Positions 1 to 5,224 of a DNA stretch of 8,428 nucleotides are shown here, piece by piece (position 1 is the first letter of the stretch; each line of letters starts with the position of its first letter). Source of the stretch: an uncultured Eubacteriales bacterium (GTDB taxonomy: Bacteria > Bacillota_A > Clostridia > Christensenellales > Aristaeellaceae); the NCBI GenBank assembly GCA_902795555.1, contig CADBLV010000106.1, forward strand, positions 1 through 8,428, in the 5' to 3' direction. A model generated the notes under the pieces. That model saw only the letters and a list, made by a program, of their open reading frames with translations. It made no database searches and was not told the origin of the DNA. Position numbers and translations under genes: made by a program.

Positions 1-286
1 ATCCGTCCGGAGCGACCGTATCCTCATATACTTCAACGCCTGCCAGATACAATCCCCTGGAGAAACCGTCCGTCCACGGCATAAAAGACATCGTTTCATC
101 GCTCATGGCTCCCCAAAATCCGACAAAAGAGCCATCAGCGTTTTTCATCCCGAGATCTGCAATATCACTGAAATGGGAATTGGCTTGCTGCCACAGATCC
201 TGAACAACATTCTTTTCTTTCGTGCATAAGCCTTCCTTTCCGATAATGGCAATTTGGGGTAAATCAGCAATCCTGTAGTTATGCAT
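1..286 (-). CDS. GyrI-like / AraC-type effector-binding domain protein (C-terminus cut by window edge)
   Basis: The first 95 residues of a minus-strand gene are visible, and the 3' part lies beyond the left edge. It starts MHNYRIADLPQIAIIGKEG, which matches the opening strand of stand-alone GyrI-like or AraC C-terminal effector-binding proteins. A WQQ segment follows at residues 36-38. Around residues 58-90 is the family-typical run of an FWGAMSD motif, a PWTDGF motif and a GLYLAGVEVYED strand. These proteins form a small beta-alpha barrel that binds small, often cationic hydrophobic molecules. Some act alone as drug-binding or hydrolase-like proteins, others as sensors. No DNA-binding domain precedes the start. 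The start is fixed by AAAGGAGGAG at 291-300, four bases upstream. It is the last visible gene of the flavoprotein/DUF998 operon. The family assignment is fairly secure, but the ligand is unknown. Confidence 0.82.
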   Translation of the reverse strand, partial: MHNYRIADLPQIAIIGKEGLCTKEKNVVQDLWQQANSHFSDIADLGMKNADGSFVGFWGAMSDETMSFMPWTDGFSRGLYLAGVEVYEDTVAPDG

Positions 287-413
287 TTTTCTCCTCCTTT
301 AACTTCTGCTGATGGCTGACATGACCTTCATGAATCGCCGCTTCAATCCATCCACGGCAAGCATGTCGCCCGCCTCCCTCGAATTCACCGATATCACATC
401 TCTTTGAAGCCAT
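279..413 (-). other. possible small ORF between the DUF998 and GyrI-like genes
   Basis: A 44-codon frame begins at an ATG at 411-413, inside the end of the DUF998 gene. It runs through the whole gap and stops at a TAA that overlaps the first codons of the GyrI-like gene. The product would start MASKRCDIGEFEGGGRHACR and end in a charged helix-like KLKEEKNA. No good ribosome binding site precedes that ATG. In another frame, a 21-codon ORF at 299-364 (MLAVDGLKRRF...) has a better site, GAGGGAGG, eight bases upstream of its ATG, and stops at the GyrI ribosome binding site. Either could be a real small coupled gene, a gene remnant or chance. I do not recognise either product. Confidence 0.18.
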
Positions 414-1029
414 TGAACAGATACATTCCCAGAACCGCGTTGAATCCTACAGCGGCAAAGACGCTGAAGCGCTCCGCCACGCCGAAATATTCAGCAGGAA
501 CGATGCCCGAACCGATGGAGCCGGCCATCATCATCAAAAGCGCAACACCGGCCCATACACCGATGCCCTTTGTTCGTCTGTCCCTGAATCCATTCACGAT
601 CAGGCAGACCAGCGACGCGATGGACAGAAACACCACCAGAATGGTCACAACCATGTGCATGATCTCCTGAAAAGAGGCGATTTCTTTTCCACTGTCGGCC
701 AGTGGGAACATAGCATAACCCACGTTGGACACCCAGTTCATGCCGGCGAACAGGTAAATCCCCACCCGGAAAAGCCGCGAAGAGATCATACGTTCTGAAA
801 CAAAGATCGCCGCACAGGTGGCGCAAACCACGCTGCCTACACCGTAAAACGCCGCCAGCCGGTTCCACAGGCCCCGGGAAGGTGCGCTGTCCGCCGAAAG
901 ATCGCTGACAGCCTGGGCTATCCAGTTATATTCTGGAAAAGCTCTGGGTGAAAACACCACAGCCGCTGTGTAGGAAAGCAGGGCCAGAATTCCCGTCAGC
1001 CCCAGCCATTGAATAAGTTTTCTTCGCAT
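394..1029 (-). CDS. DUF998-family integral membrane protein
   Basis: A 211-residue membrane protein with six likely transmembrane helices, at about residues 8-26, 58-78, 86-108, 122-147, 155-175 and 186-206. The first extracytoplasmic loop carries SDLSADSAPSRGLWN. It resembles the short 'SDL...' segment followed by a proline/tryptophan-containing stretch typical of DUF998 proteins. A histidine at the start of helix four (QEIMHM, residues 121-126) is also typical. The biochemical function of DUF998 is not established. The protein lies between a flavoprotein and a GyrI-like effector-binding protein on the same strand, 38 bp downstream of the flavoprotein stop, so it is probably co-transcribed with them. 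AGGAG lies about eight bases upstream of the ATG. Length is normal for the family and I see no damage. Confidence 0.8.
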   Translation of the reverse strand: MRRKLIQWLGLTGILALLSYTAAVVFSPRAFPEYNWIAQAVSDLSADSAPSRGLWNRLAAFYGVGSVVCATCAAIFVSERMISSRLFRVGIYLFAGMNWVSNVGYAMFPLADSGKEIASFQEIMHMVVTILVVFLSIASLVCLIVNGFRDRRTKGIGVWAGVALLMMMAGSIGSGIVPAEYFGVAERFSVFAAVGFNAVLGMYLFNGFKEM

Positions 1030-1067
1030 GTTGATTTCTCCTGATTCGCTTTTCGTCTCTCTGTTGT

Positions 1068-1748
1068 TCAGATCCCGTTCACGTTTCGGATATACGCTTC
1101 CGCTGAGATCATAGGCTTTTCCAATTCGGCCACCGTTTCTGCGGAAAGATGAAGCGTGGCGGCATACTCTTCTCCCGCCTTCTGGAATTTTTCCAGCAGC
1201 GGATCGGCGACAATGGCTGCTGCGGGCACATTGAGCAGAGGTGTTTCCGGCACGCAGATGATGTCCGGGTTTCTAAAGCAGACCTCGCACATCTTCTTCA
1301 GTCCGTCAAAATTCCCTTCCCAGTGCGGGAAGCCGCATCCGCAGATTACCAGAGTATGAATCCCTGAAAAATCCACCAGTGCCTCATGCCGCACCGTTCC
1401 GTCCGGCTGCCGCACCATTTTCATTTTTACCAGTGGAATCGTCCTGTCCAGTACTGCTTTCAGAGGAGAAGGCATGCCGTAGCAGTACAGCGGAAAACTC
1501 CAGATGATCACGTCCACGTCCCGATACAGATCAAGGATCGTGTTCTGGTCATCCGCGATCACGCAATGACCGTCCCCGCGCTTCCAGCAGCCGAAGCAGC
1601 CCCGGCACGGCGCGATCTTCTTTTCCCTCACATGGACGATATGGACTTCATGTTCGCCACTTCGATTCATGCCTTTGAGGAAGGCATCGGTCAGACGAAA
1701 AGTATCGCTCTTCACCTTGGGACTGCCATTCAAAACAAGGATTTTCAT
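1068..1748 (-). CDS. flavodoxin-fold NAD(P)H oxidoreductase, iron-sulfur flavoprotein-like
   Basis: A 226-residue protein with the NADPH-dependent FMN reductase/flavodoxin-like fold. The FMN phosphate loop is at the N-terminus, after the first beta strand (MKILVLNGSPK, then S14, T16). The second FMN-contacting segment is SFPLYCYGMPSPLKAVLDR at residues 84-102. Between them is a compact cysteine motif, C48-x2-C51-x2-C54-x7-C62, the arrangement that ligates a [4Fe-4S] cluster in archaeal and clostridial iron-sulfur flavoproteins (Isf). Many clostridial relatives keep only part of it. The likely role is FMN-dependent electron transfer or reduction of quinone-like or other small oxidants in the cytoplasm; the substrate cannot be told. 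GAGGGAG lies just upstream of the ATG. The start codon overlaps by ATGA the short frame that follows the TetR stub, so translation may be coupled to it. Confidence 0.85.
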   Translation of the reverse strand: MKILVLNGSPKVKSDTFRLTDAFLKGMNRSGEHEVHIVHVREKKIAPCRGCFGCWKRGDGHCVIADDQNTILDLYRDVDVIIWSFPLYCYGMPSPLKAVLDRTIPLVKMKMVRQPDGTVRHEALVDFSGIHTLVICGCGFPHWEGNFDGLKKMCEVCFRNPDIICVPETPLLNVPAAAIVADPLLEKFQKAGEEYAATLHLSAETVAELEKPMISAEAYIRNVNGI

Positions 1749-1837
1749 AAAGCTCCCTCACTTTCTTCAACATATCCCATTTACAAGAACATCTCCGGCG
1801 CCGCCGTCAAAACTCTCTCCTTCGTGTCTTTTGCCAT
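1745..1837 (-). pseudogene. TetR-family repressor N-terminal stub (truncated)
   Basis: An ATG at 1835-1837, with a strong AGGAGG at 1844-1849 and six-base spacing, opens the peptide MAKDTKERVLTAAPEMFL and then a TAA at 1781-1783. The sequence matches helix 1 of TetR/AcrR repressors, whose consensus is close to 'KERILxAAxxLFxxxGY'. After the stop, the same frame continues MGYVEESEGAL and ends at a TGA overlapping the flavoprotein start. The GY falls exactly where the family has it, so the stub looks like a repressor with an in-frame stop and a large internal deletion. The rest of the DNA-binding domain and the whole ligand domain are missing. TetR genes beside flavoprotein oxidoreductases usually repress them. 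An intact leader peptide is the alternative reading. Proline at the normally hydrophobic 'TAA-L' position also suggests relaxed selection. Confidence 0.6.
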
Positions 1838-1866
1838 ACGGAACCTCCTCGGCGCGCTAAGTGACC

Positions 1867-1894
1867 TTACGTTCACCTATTATAATGAACGAAA
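1867..1894. promoter_or_regulatory. inverted-repeat operator over the -10 box (probable TetR-type site)
   Basis: On the plus strand, TTACGTTCA (1867-1875) and TGAACGAAA (1886-1894) form nine-base arms with one mismatch. They are separated by ten bases that contain the -10 hexamer. A weaker dyad, GTGA...TCAC, overlaps at 1861-1876. Position and size fit a TetR-family operator, and the adjacent gene is a TetR stub. The repressor match is inference. Confidence 0.6.
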
Positions 1895-1907
1895 GATCCC
1901 TTGTCAA
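1879..1907 (-). promoter_or_regulatory. consensus sigma-A promoter of the TetR-stub/flavoprotein operon
   Basis: Read on the minus strand, TTGACA (1902-1907) is followed by a 17-bp spacer and TATAAT (1879-1884). All twelve hexamer bases match consensus and the spacing is optimal. It lies 41 bp upstream of the stub's ATG. An inverted repeat covers the -10 box, as expected for a promoter built to be repressed. Confidence 0.85.
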
Positions 1908-1960
1908 TCCGTTTATAGATTATCCATGCCTTCACCAATGCTGCCATTTAGCTCTGCGCT

Positions 1961-2062
1961 CTAATCCACCGCTGTGACGCTGACAGGTCGCGCCATATTA
2001 TTCACCATCAAGCTTACGGGCTGCCCGGAGAAAGTATAGTTACTTGCAGCTGTGCCGGAAAC
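1961..2062 (-). pseudogene. possible C-terminal remnant of a lost gene
   Basis: A minus-strand frame without a start reads VSGTAASNYTFSGQPV, then a valine/asparagine-rich strand, and ends VSVTAVD before a TAG at 1961-1963. The alternating small, polar and beta-branched residues look like the last strands of an exported beta-sandwich or Ig-like domain. In this frame the next upstream stop is at about 2084-2086, inside the XRE promoter. No ATG with a ribosome binding site makes it a complete gene. I read it as the tail of a gene whose upstream part was replaced, perhaps when the XRE operon arrived. Only 33 codons are involved, so chance remains possible. I see nothing else in 1908-1960. Confidence 0.28.
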
Positions 2063-2093
2063 GAAATAATTAATCAAGGCTTGATTTTATTTC
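2063..2093. promoter_or_regulatory. palindrome overlapping the XRE promoter (candidate autoregulatory operator)
   Basis: A nested dyad is centred at 2079. The inner arms are AATCAAG (2072-2078) and CTTGATT (2080-2086). The outer arms are GAAATAA (2063-2069) and TTATTTC (2087-2093), offset by two extra Ts on the left. The right inner arm contains the -35 hexamer. An XRE regulator lies directly downstream, so autoregulation is likely. A terminator is less likely because the loop would be a single base and the stem is AT-rich. Confidence 0.5.
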
Positions 2094-2109
2094 GGCATAC
2101 CGATATAAT
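2081..2109 (+). promoter_or_regulatory. sigma-A promoter of the XRE operon
   Basis: TTGATT (2081-2086), a 17-bp spacer and a perfect TATAAT (2104-2109), 22 bp upstream of the XRE start codon. A short dyad, TCGG-CATA-CCGA (2092-2103), fills the spacer next to the -10 box. Confidence 0.75.
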
Positions 2110-2131
2110 AGAGGCGTCTGGAGGTATTGCC

Positions 2132-2551
2132 ATGATTATCAATGATTTACTCGAAAAGCGCGGCTTAACGAAATACCGTCTTGCCATGCTGGCTGAAATC
2201 CCTCACGCCACCCTGAATGATATTTGCAGCGGCAAAGCCAAGCTGGAAAAATGCTCTGCTGAAACAGTATATAAACTGGCGAAAGCGCTCAATGTGTCCA
2301 TGGAAATTCTGACAGAAGATGGGATACGCCAATCAGAGCGTGAACGATCATATGAGTGTGGATTGCCGGAATACCTGCAGCATGACCTGGACGCATATAA
2401 AGAAGGGCTACGCAGCCACAGCGGCTTGCTGGATTGTCTGTGGGGTGAACTGTACGGAAGCATAAATATGGCCGCAATCAGCGATGGTGTGATTACGCCG
2501 GAGCATGCTGATTATTTGAGACAAAAATATCTGTATGGAGCAAGTATATGA
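2132..2551 (+). CDS. XRE-family helix-turn-helix transcriptional regulator
   Basis: A 139-residue regulator. Residues 3-61 form a Cro/C1-type helix-turn-helix: LLEKRGLTKYRLAMLAEIP for helices 1-2, HATLNDICSGKAKL for the recognition helix and turn, and ETVYKLAKALNVSMEIL for the last helices. Residues 78-135 are a separate helical module, starting LPEYLQHDLDAYKEG, passing a DCLWGELYGSIN stretch and ending with ITPEHADYLRQKYL. This second module recurs in clostridial XRE proteins, but I know of no assigned function for it. The start is the ATG preceded by GGAGG at 2120-2124 with seven-base spacing. A longer frame from TTG 2081 would begin inside the -35 box and is rejected. A palindrome overlaps its promoter, suggesting that it represses itself and the genes downstream. 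Confidence 0.85.
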   Translation: MIINDLLEKRGLTKYRLAMLAEIPHATLNDICSGKAKLEKCSAETVYKLAKALNVSMEILTEDGIRQSERERSYECGLPEYLQHDLDAYKEGLRSHSGLLDCLWGELYGSINMAAISDGVITPEHADYLRQKYLYGASI

Positions 2552-2554
2552 TTG

Positions 2555-2674
2555 ATGTTTATTGATAACATTTCGGGCATCACAGATCTGCAAAAGGATT
2601 TTTATAAAATGTATATCAAAGCACGTTATGAATTAATAATCAAGCCAGCTTATGACCGTCAGAAGATGAGGTGA
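2555..2674 (+). CDS. small hypothetical protein downstream of the XRE regulator
   Basis: A 39-codon frame from the ATG at 2555 begins MFIDNISGITDLQKDFY, continues with a KMYIKARYELIIKPAYD segment and ends with basic residues. It sits in the same frame as the XRE gene, separated only by the XRE stop and one TTG codon. The residue content (aromatic, charged, isoleucine-rich) looks like real protein, probably one amphipathic helix or two short ones. The ribosome binding site is weak: GGAG at 2537-2540 is too far from the ATG for a good match, though re-initiation after the XRE stop is possible. Its last codons overlap the GAGGTGA site of the next gene, so translation may be coupled. It may be a complete small partner of the regulator, or a relic of a longer gene. 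I do not recognise a family. Confidence 0.4.
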   Translation: MFIDNISGITDLQKDFYKMYIKARYELIIKPAYDRQKMR

Positions 2675-2680
2675 TGCAGG

Positions 2681-3118
2681 ATGATTCGGCTTGAACGGGT
2701 TACAAAGGAAAACCTTTCTGCCTTGCTTGCGCTGAAAATAAAAGATGACCAGACCTGTTTTGTTTCCACGCCCGCTGAATCGCTGGCGCAGGCATATGTT
2801 TTCGCGGAAACAGCCTTTCCGTTTGCTGTCTGCAATGATCAGGATGTCGTCGGCTTTATCATGATGGGTTATTATGAAGAGAAGAAGTACTATACACTGT
2901 GGAAACTGCTGATAGATCAGCGATACCAGGGTCGTGGCTATGGCAAGGCAGCGCTGGAACTGGGCCTTGCTTTCCTGAAGCAGCAATTCCATGTGAGCGA
3001 AGTTTACACAGGTGTCATTCCCGGAAACAGCGTGGCCAAAAGACTGTATCGATCCATAGGATTTAAGGAAACCGGCTTTTTTGAAAACGGGATGGAAGCA
3101 TGGCGGTTGAAATGCTGA
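2681..3118 (+). CDS. GNAT N-acetyltransferase, spermidine/spermine (PaiA/BltD)-like
   Basis: A 145-residue single GNAT domain. Residues 27-44 (FVSTPAESLAQAYVFAE) are the substrate-side helix seen in BltD/PaiA-type polyamine acetyltransferases. Beta strand 4 (LWKLLID, residues 73-79) leads into the acetyl-CoA loop of motif A, QRYQGRGYGKAAL at 80-92. Motif B is N116-S-V-A-K-R-L-Y-R-S-I-G-F at 116-128, typical of the family. The enzyme should transfer acetyl from acetyl-CoA to a primary amine. Polyamines are the best guess from the N-terminal pattern, but this is not proven. The start follows GAGGTGA with good spacing, inside the end of the 39-codon ORF. It is an operon member with the XRE regulator upstream and a Nudix gene 16 bp downstream. 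Confidence 0.82.
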   Translation: MIRLERVTKENLSALLALKIKDDQTCFVSTPAESLAQAYVFAETAFPFAVCNDQDVVGFIMMGYYEEKKYYTLWKLLIDQRYQGRGYGKAALELGLAFLKQQFHVSEVYTGVIPGNSVAKRLYRSIGFKETGFFENGMEAWRLKC

Positions 3119-3134
3119 GAACGCGGAGGAAATC

Positions 3135-3644
3135 ATGGATAACTGGCTGGAAACGAAGCTGCTTCCGGTGCATTTTGTATCAGCGGCCGGAGTGGTTTAT
3201 AAAGATGGCCGGGTATTGCTGATCAGAACAGCAAGAAGGGGCTGGGAATATCCCGGGGGTGTTGTTGAGCAGGGTGAAGCAATTTTGGACGGGCTGAAGC
3301 GGGAAATTCTGGAAGAAAGCGGAATAATAGCAGAACCGGAATGCTTGACCGGGATTTATCAGAATCTGGTAAAGAAGGATGGATATGGACCGCTTGAAGG
3401 AATAACCCTGCCCACAACGGTTAATCTGGTTTTCAGGTGCAGATATTTGGGTGGTGAACCAACCGCATCAGACGAAAGTCTGGAAGTCGGCTGGTTCACA
3501 CCGGATGAGGTGCTGAAGATGATCACGCAGCCGCATTTCAGAAAAGCCTTCGAAGATGCCCATCGGTATTGTGGTCATCAGCACTTCGGCACTTTCAGGA
3601 AAAGCGACCGGTCGGTAGAATATGTTAGCGACCGGGAGCTCTGA
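3135..3644 (+). CDS. Nudix hydrolase
   Basis: A 169-residue protein with an intact Nudix box, G42-x5-E48-x7-R56-E57-I-x-E60-E61-x-G63-I64, in which the glutamates bind the catalytic metal. The preceding AGVVYKDGRVLLIRTARRGWEYPGG segment (residues 18-42) is the usual strand-turn-strand leading to the box. Residues 118-128 (ESLEVGWFTPD) match the later Nudix element where an aromatic precedes a 'P-E' type turn. Nudix enzymes hydrolyse nucleoside diphosphates linked to another group; the substrate cannot be inferred here. GGAGGA at 3125-3130 precedes the ATG by four bases. The roughly 30-residue tail after residue 140 (HRYCGHQHFGTF...) is polar and histidine-rich. In accessory operons with acetyltransferases these proteins often detoxify or modify nucleotides, which is only inference here. 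Confidence 0.9.
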   Translation: MDNWLETKLLPVHFVSAAGVVYKDGRVLLIRTARRGWEYPGGVVEQGEAILDGLKREILEESGIIAEPECLTGIYQNLVKKDGYGPLEGITLPTTVNLVFRCRYLGGEPTASDESLEVGWFTPDEVLKMITQPHFRKAFEDAHRYCGHQHFGTFRKSDRSVEYVSDREL

Positions 3645-3657
3645 AGGCAATGATTCA

Positions 3658-3666
3658 TGATATGAT
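3658..3666 (+). promoter_or_regulatory. possible extended -10 promoter before the transporter gene
   Basis: TGATATGAT gives a TG-n extended -10 with hexamer TATGAT, 42 bp upstream of the EamA start. No good -35 box lies 17 or 18 bp upstream. It could give the last two genes their own transcription. Confidence 0.25.
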
Positions 3667-3708
3667 GACCGATACAGATCAGAGGTGTCGGTTCGGGGAG
3701 GGTTCGTA

Positions 3709-4620
3709 ATGGGAAGGAGCAAACGCAACATTGGTCCGTTGCTGATCATCCTTGCCGGATGTTTCTGGGGCAGTATGGGCATTTTTGTCAGAAAACTGGC
3801 CACCTTTGGTTTCAGTTCTGTACAGATCGTATCGATTCGCGTCTCATTGGCCGCGCTGTTCTTCTGCATTCTGCTTCTCATCAAAGATCGTTCCGGATTT
3901 AAAATCGCGTTACGGGATCTTCCGCTTTTCCTTGGGCTGGGCTTCGGTAGCATCCTGTTCTTCACGGTCTGTTATTTCACGGCCATCACGATGATGCCGC
4001 TTTCGACCGCGGCAATCCTGCTCTATACCTCTCCCATCTGGATAATGCTGATGTCCGTATTGTTTTTCCATGAAAAACTGAACAGAAGGAAGCTACTCGC
4101 ATTGGCGCTGGCCTTTTCCGGATGCGTACTGGTCTCCGGAATCTCCGGGAAAGGGATTACATTGACCGGCTTGCTGATCGGCCTGGGTTCCGGGATCGGA
4201 TACGGCCTGTACAGCATTCTGGGGACTGTCGCGCTGCGGAAATATTCCCCTTATACCGTTACGACTTATACTTTTCTGTTCGCGGCTGCCGGTTCCTGGA
4301 TCATCTGTGAACCGAAAGATATGATTTCAAAGTTTACCGCCGCGCCGGATCTGACATGGTTGCTTTTCTTTTGCTGCCTGACCGCGCTGGTAACGGCGGT
4401 TATTCCGTTCCTGTCCTATACGCTTGGCCTTCGTACCGTAGAAGCAAGCAAGGCCGGAATCCTGGCCACGATCGAACCGATGGTGGCAACGCTGGTTGGG
4501 ATCTTTGTTTTCTCCGAGCCACTGACTTTACTCTCCGGATTGGGAATTCTCCTGATTCTTTCCGCCGTGATTGTGTTAAACTGGAAGGAGGATAAACAGA
4601 ATGATCATTCAGGATATTAA
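3709..4620 (+). CDS. EamA / drug-metabolite transporter (DMT) family permease
   Basis: A 303-residue membrane protein with ten predicted helices in two EamA repeats, at about residues 9-143 and 153-291. Typical marks are CFWGSMGIFVRKL at 18-30 in helix 1, LLYTSPIWIMLMSVLFFHEKL at 104-124 closing the first repeat, and ATIEPMVATLVGIFVFSEPL at 253-272 in the second. DMT permeases export or import metabolites such as amino acids, purines or drugs across the cytoplasmic membrane; the substrate is unknown. The ATG at 3709 was chosen because GGGGAGGG at 3695-3702 sits six bases upstream. A longer GTG frame from 3685 would read through that site. The last 20 bp overlap the next acetyltransferase gene, so the two are coupled. 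Confidence 0.88.
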   Translation: MGRSKRNIGPLLIILAGCFWGSMGIFVRKLATFGFSSVQIVSIRVSLAALFFCILLLIKDRSGFKIALRDLPLFLGLGFGSILFFTVCYFTAITMMPLSTAAILLYTSPIWIMLMSVLFFHEKLNRRKLLALALAFSGCVLVSGISGKGITLTGLLIGLGSGIGYGLYSILGTVALRKYSPYTVTTYTFLFAAAGSWIICEPKDMISKFTAAPDLTWLLFFCCLTALVTAVIPFLSYTLGLRTVEASKAGILATIEPMVATLVGIFVFSEPLTLLSGLGILLILSAVIVLNWKEDKQNDHSGY

Positions 4621-5158
4621 GTTCACATTGAAGGATGGCAGAAAAGCGCTGATCAGAAGCCCCCGGGATGAAGATATTCAGGGAATGCTCGACTATCTGT
4701 ATATTTCCGCAGGCGAAACTGAATTTCTTCTTCGTTATCCCGAGGAATGCGGCAAGTACACGCCGGAGGGAGAAAAAGCGCTTTTTGACCGGATCAATGC
4801 CTCAGAGAATGAAGCCATGCTTGTTTGCCTGGTCGAGGGAAAAGTCGCCGGAAACTGCCAGATTGGCTGGAAAGCGGGGATTAAAACCAGGCATCGCGCA
4901 TCCGTGGCGATCGCGCTGCTGAAGGAGTACTGGAATCAGGGCATCGGAACACGGCTGTTTCAGGAAATGATCCGGATCGCGGAGGAGAACGAAAACATCC
5001 TGCAGATGGAACTGGAATTTGTGGAAGGCAATACCCGGGCCAGAGCCCTGTACGAGAAAATGGGTTTCCGAATTGTCTCCATAAAACCGAATGCCATCCG
5101 CCTGAAGGACGGAACGCTGCTGAACGAATATGGTATGATTCGGGAGATCAGAAGATAA
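4601..5158 (+). CDS. GNAT N-acetyltransferase
   Basis: A 185-residue GNAT protein. An N-terminal strand pair (FTLKDGRKALIRSPRDED, residues 8-25) leads to a variable region. The acceptor strand VAIALLKEYW (102-111) is followed by the acetyl-CoA loop N-Q-G-I-G-T (112-117) and helix. Motif B is LEFVEGNTRARALYEKMGF at 138-156. The C-terminus, with KDGTLLNEYGMIREI, is typical of the broad family that resembles RimJ and phosphinothricin acetyltransferases. The acceptor is not identifiable. It differs clearly from the first GNAT of the operon, so it is not a tandem duplicate. AAGGAGG at 4585-4591 lies nine bases upstream, inside the transporter gene. The 66-bp gap to the convergent histidine kinase gene shows no U-tract terminator, only a weak GAGGA/TCCTC stem at 5206-5225. 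Confidence 0.85.
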   Translation: MIIQDIKFTLKDGRKALIRSPRDEDIQGMLDYLYISAGETEFLLRYPEECGKYTPEGEKALFDRINASENEAMLVCLVEGKVAGNCQIGWKAGIKTRHRASVAIALLKEYWNQGIGTRLFQEMIRIAEENENILQMELEFVEGNTRARALYEKMGFRIVSIKPNAIRLKDGTLLNEYGMIREIRR

Positions 5159-5224
5159 GGAGAAACGGGCCATACGAATCTGTGCTGTGATATGATGAAT
5201 CAGTCAGAGGATGATGCTGTCTCC

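Noticed and set aside
1386..1964. 192-codon plus-strand open frame opposite the flavoprotein gene and its promoter
   Set aside because: It lies antisense to a clear flavodoxin-fold gene and to a consensus promoter, has no ribosome binding site, and its product has no recognisable pattern.
2072..2092. Rho-independent terminator from the AATCAAG/CTTGATT stem followed by T-rich sequence
   Set aside because: The stem is AT-rich with a one-base loop, the T-run is interrupted, and the element coincides with a promoter, so an operator is the better reading.
2081..2131. N-terminal extension of the XRE regulator from a TTG
   Set aside because: The TTG is part of the -35 hexamer, and the -10 box would be inside the coding region. 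The ATG at 2132 has a proper GGAGG.
2633..3136. 167-codon minus-strand open frame
   Set aside because: It is antisense to the GNAT gene with intact motifs A and B, and it has no ribosome binding site.
2681..5158. The two GNAT genes as a tandem duplication
   Set aside because: They differ in length, N-terminal architecture and motif sequences, and belong to different GNAT branches.
5159..5224. Bidirectional terminator between the convergent second GNAT and histidine kinase genes
   Set aside because: Only a weak GAGGA/TCCTC stem with a ten-base loop is present, with no T-run on either strand.
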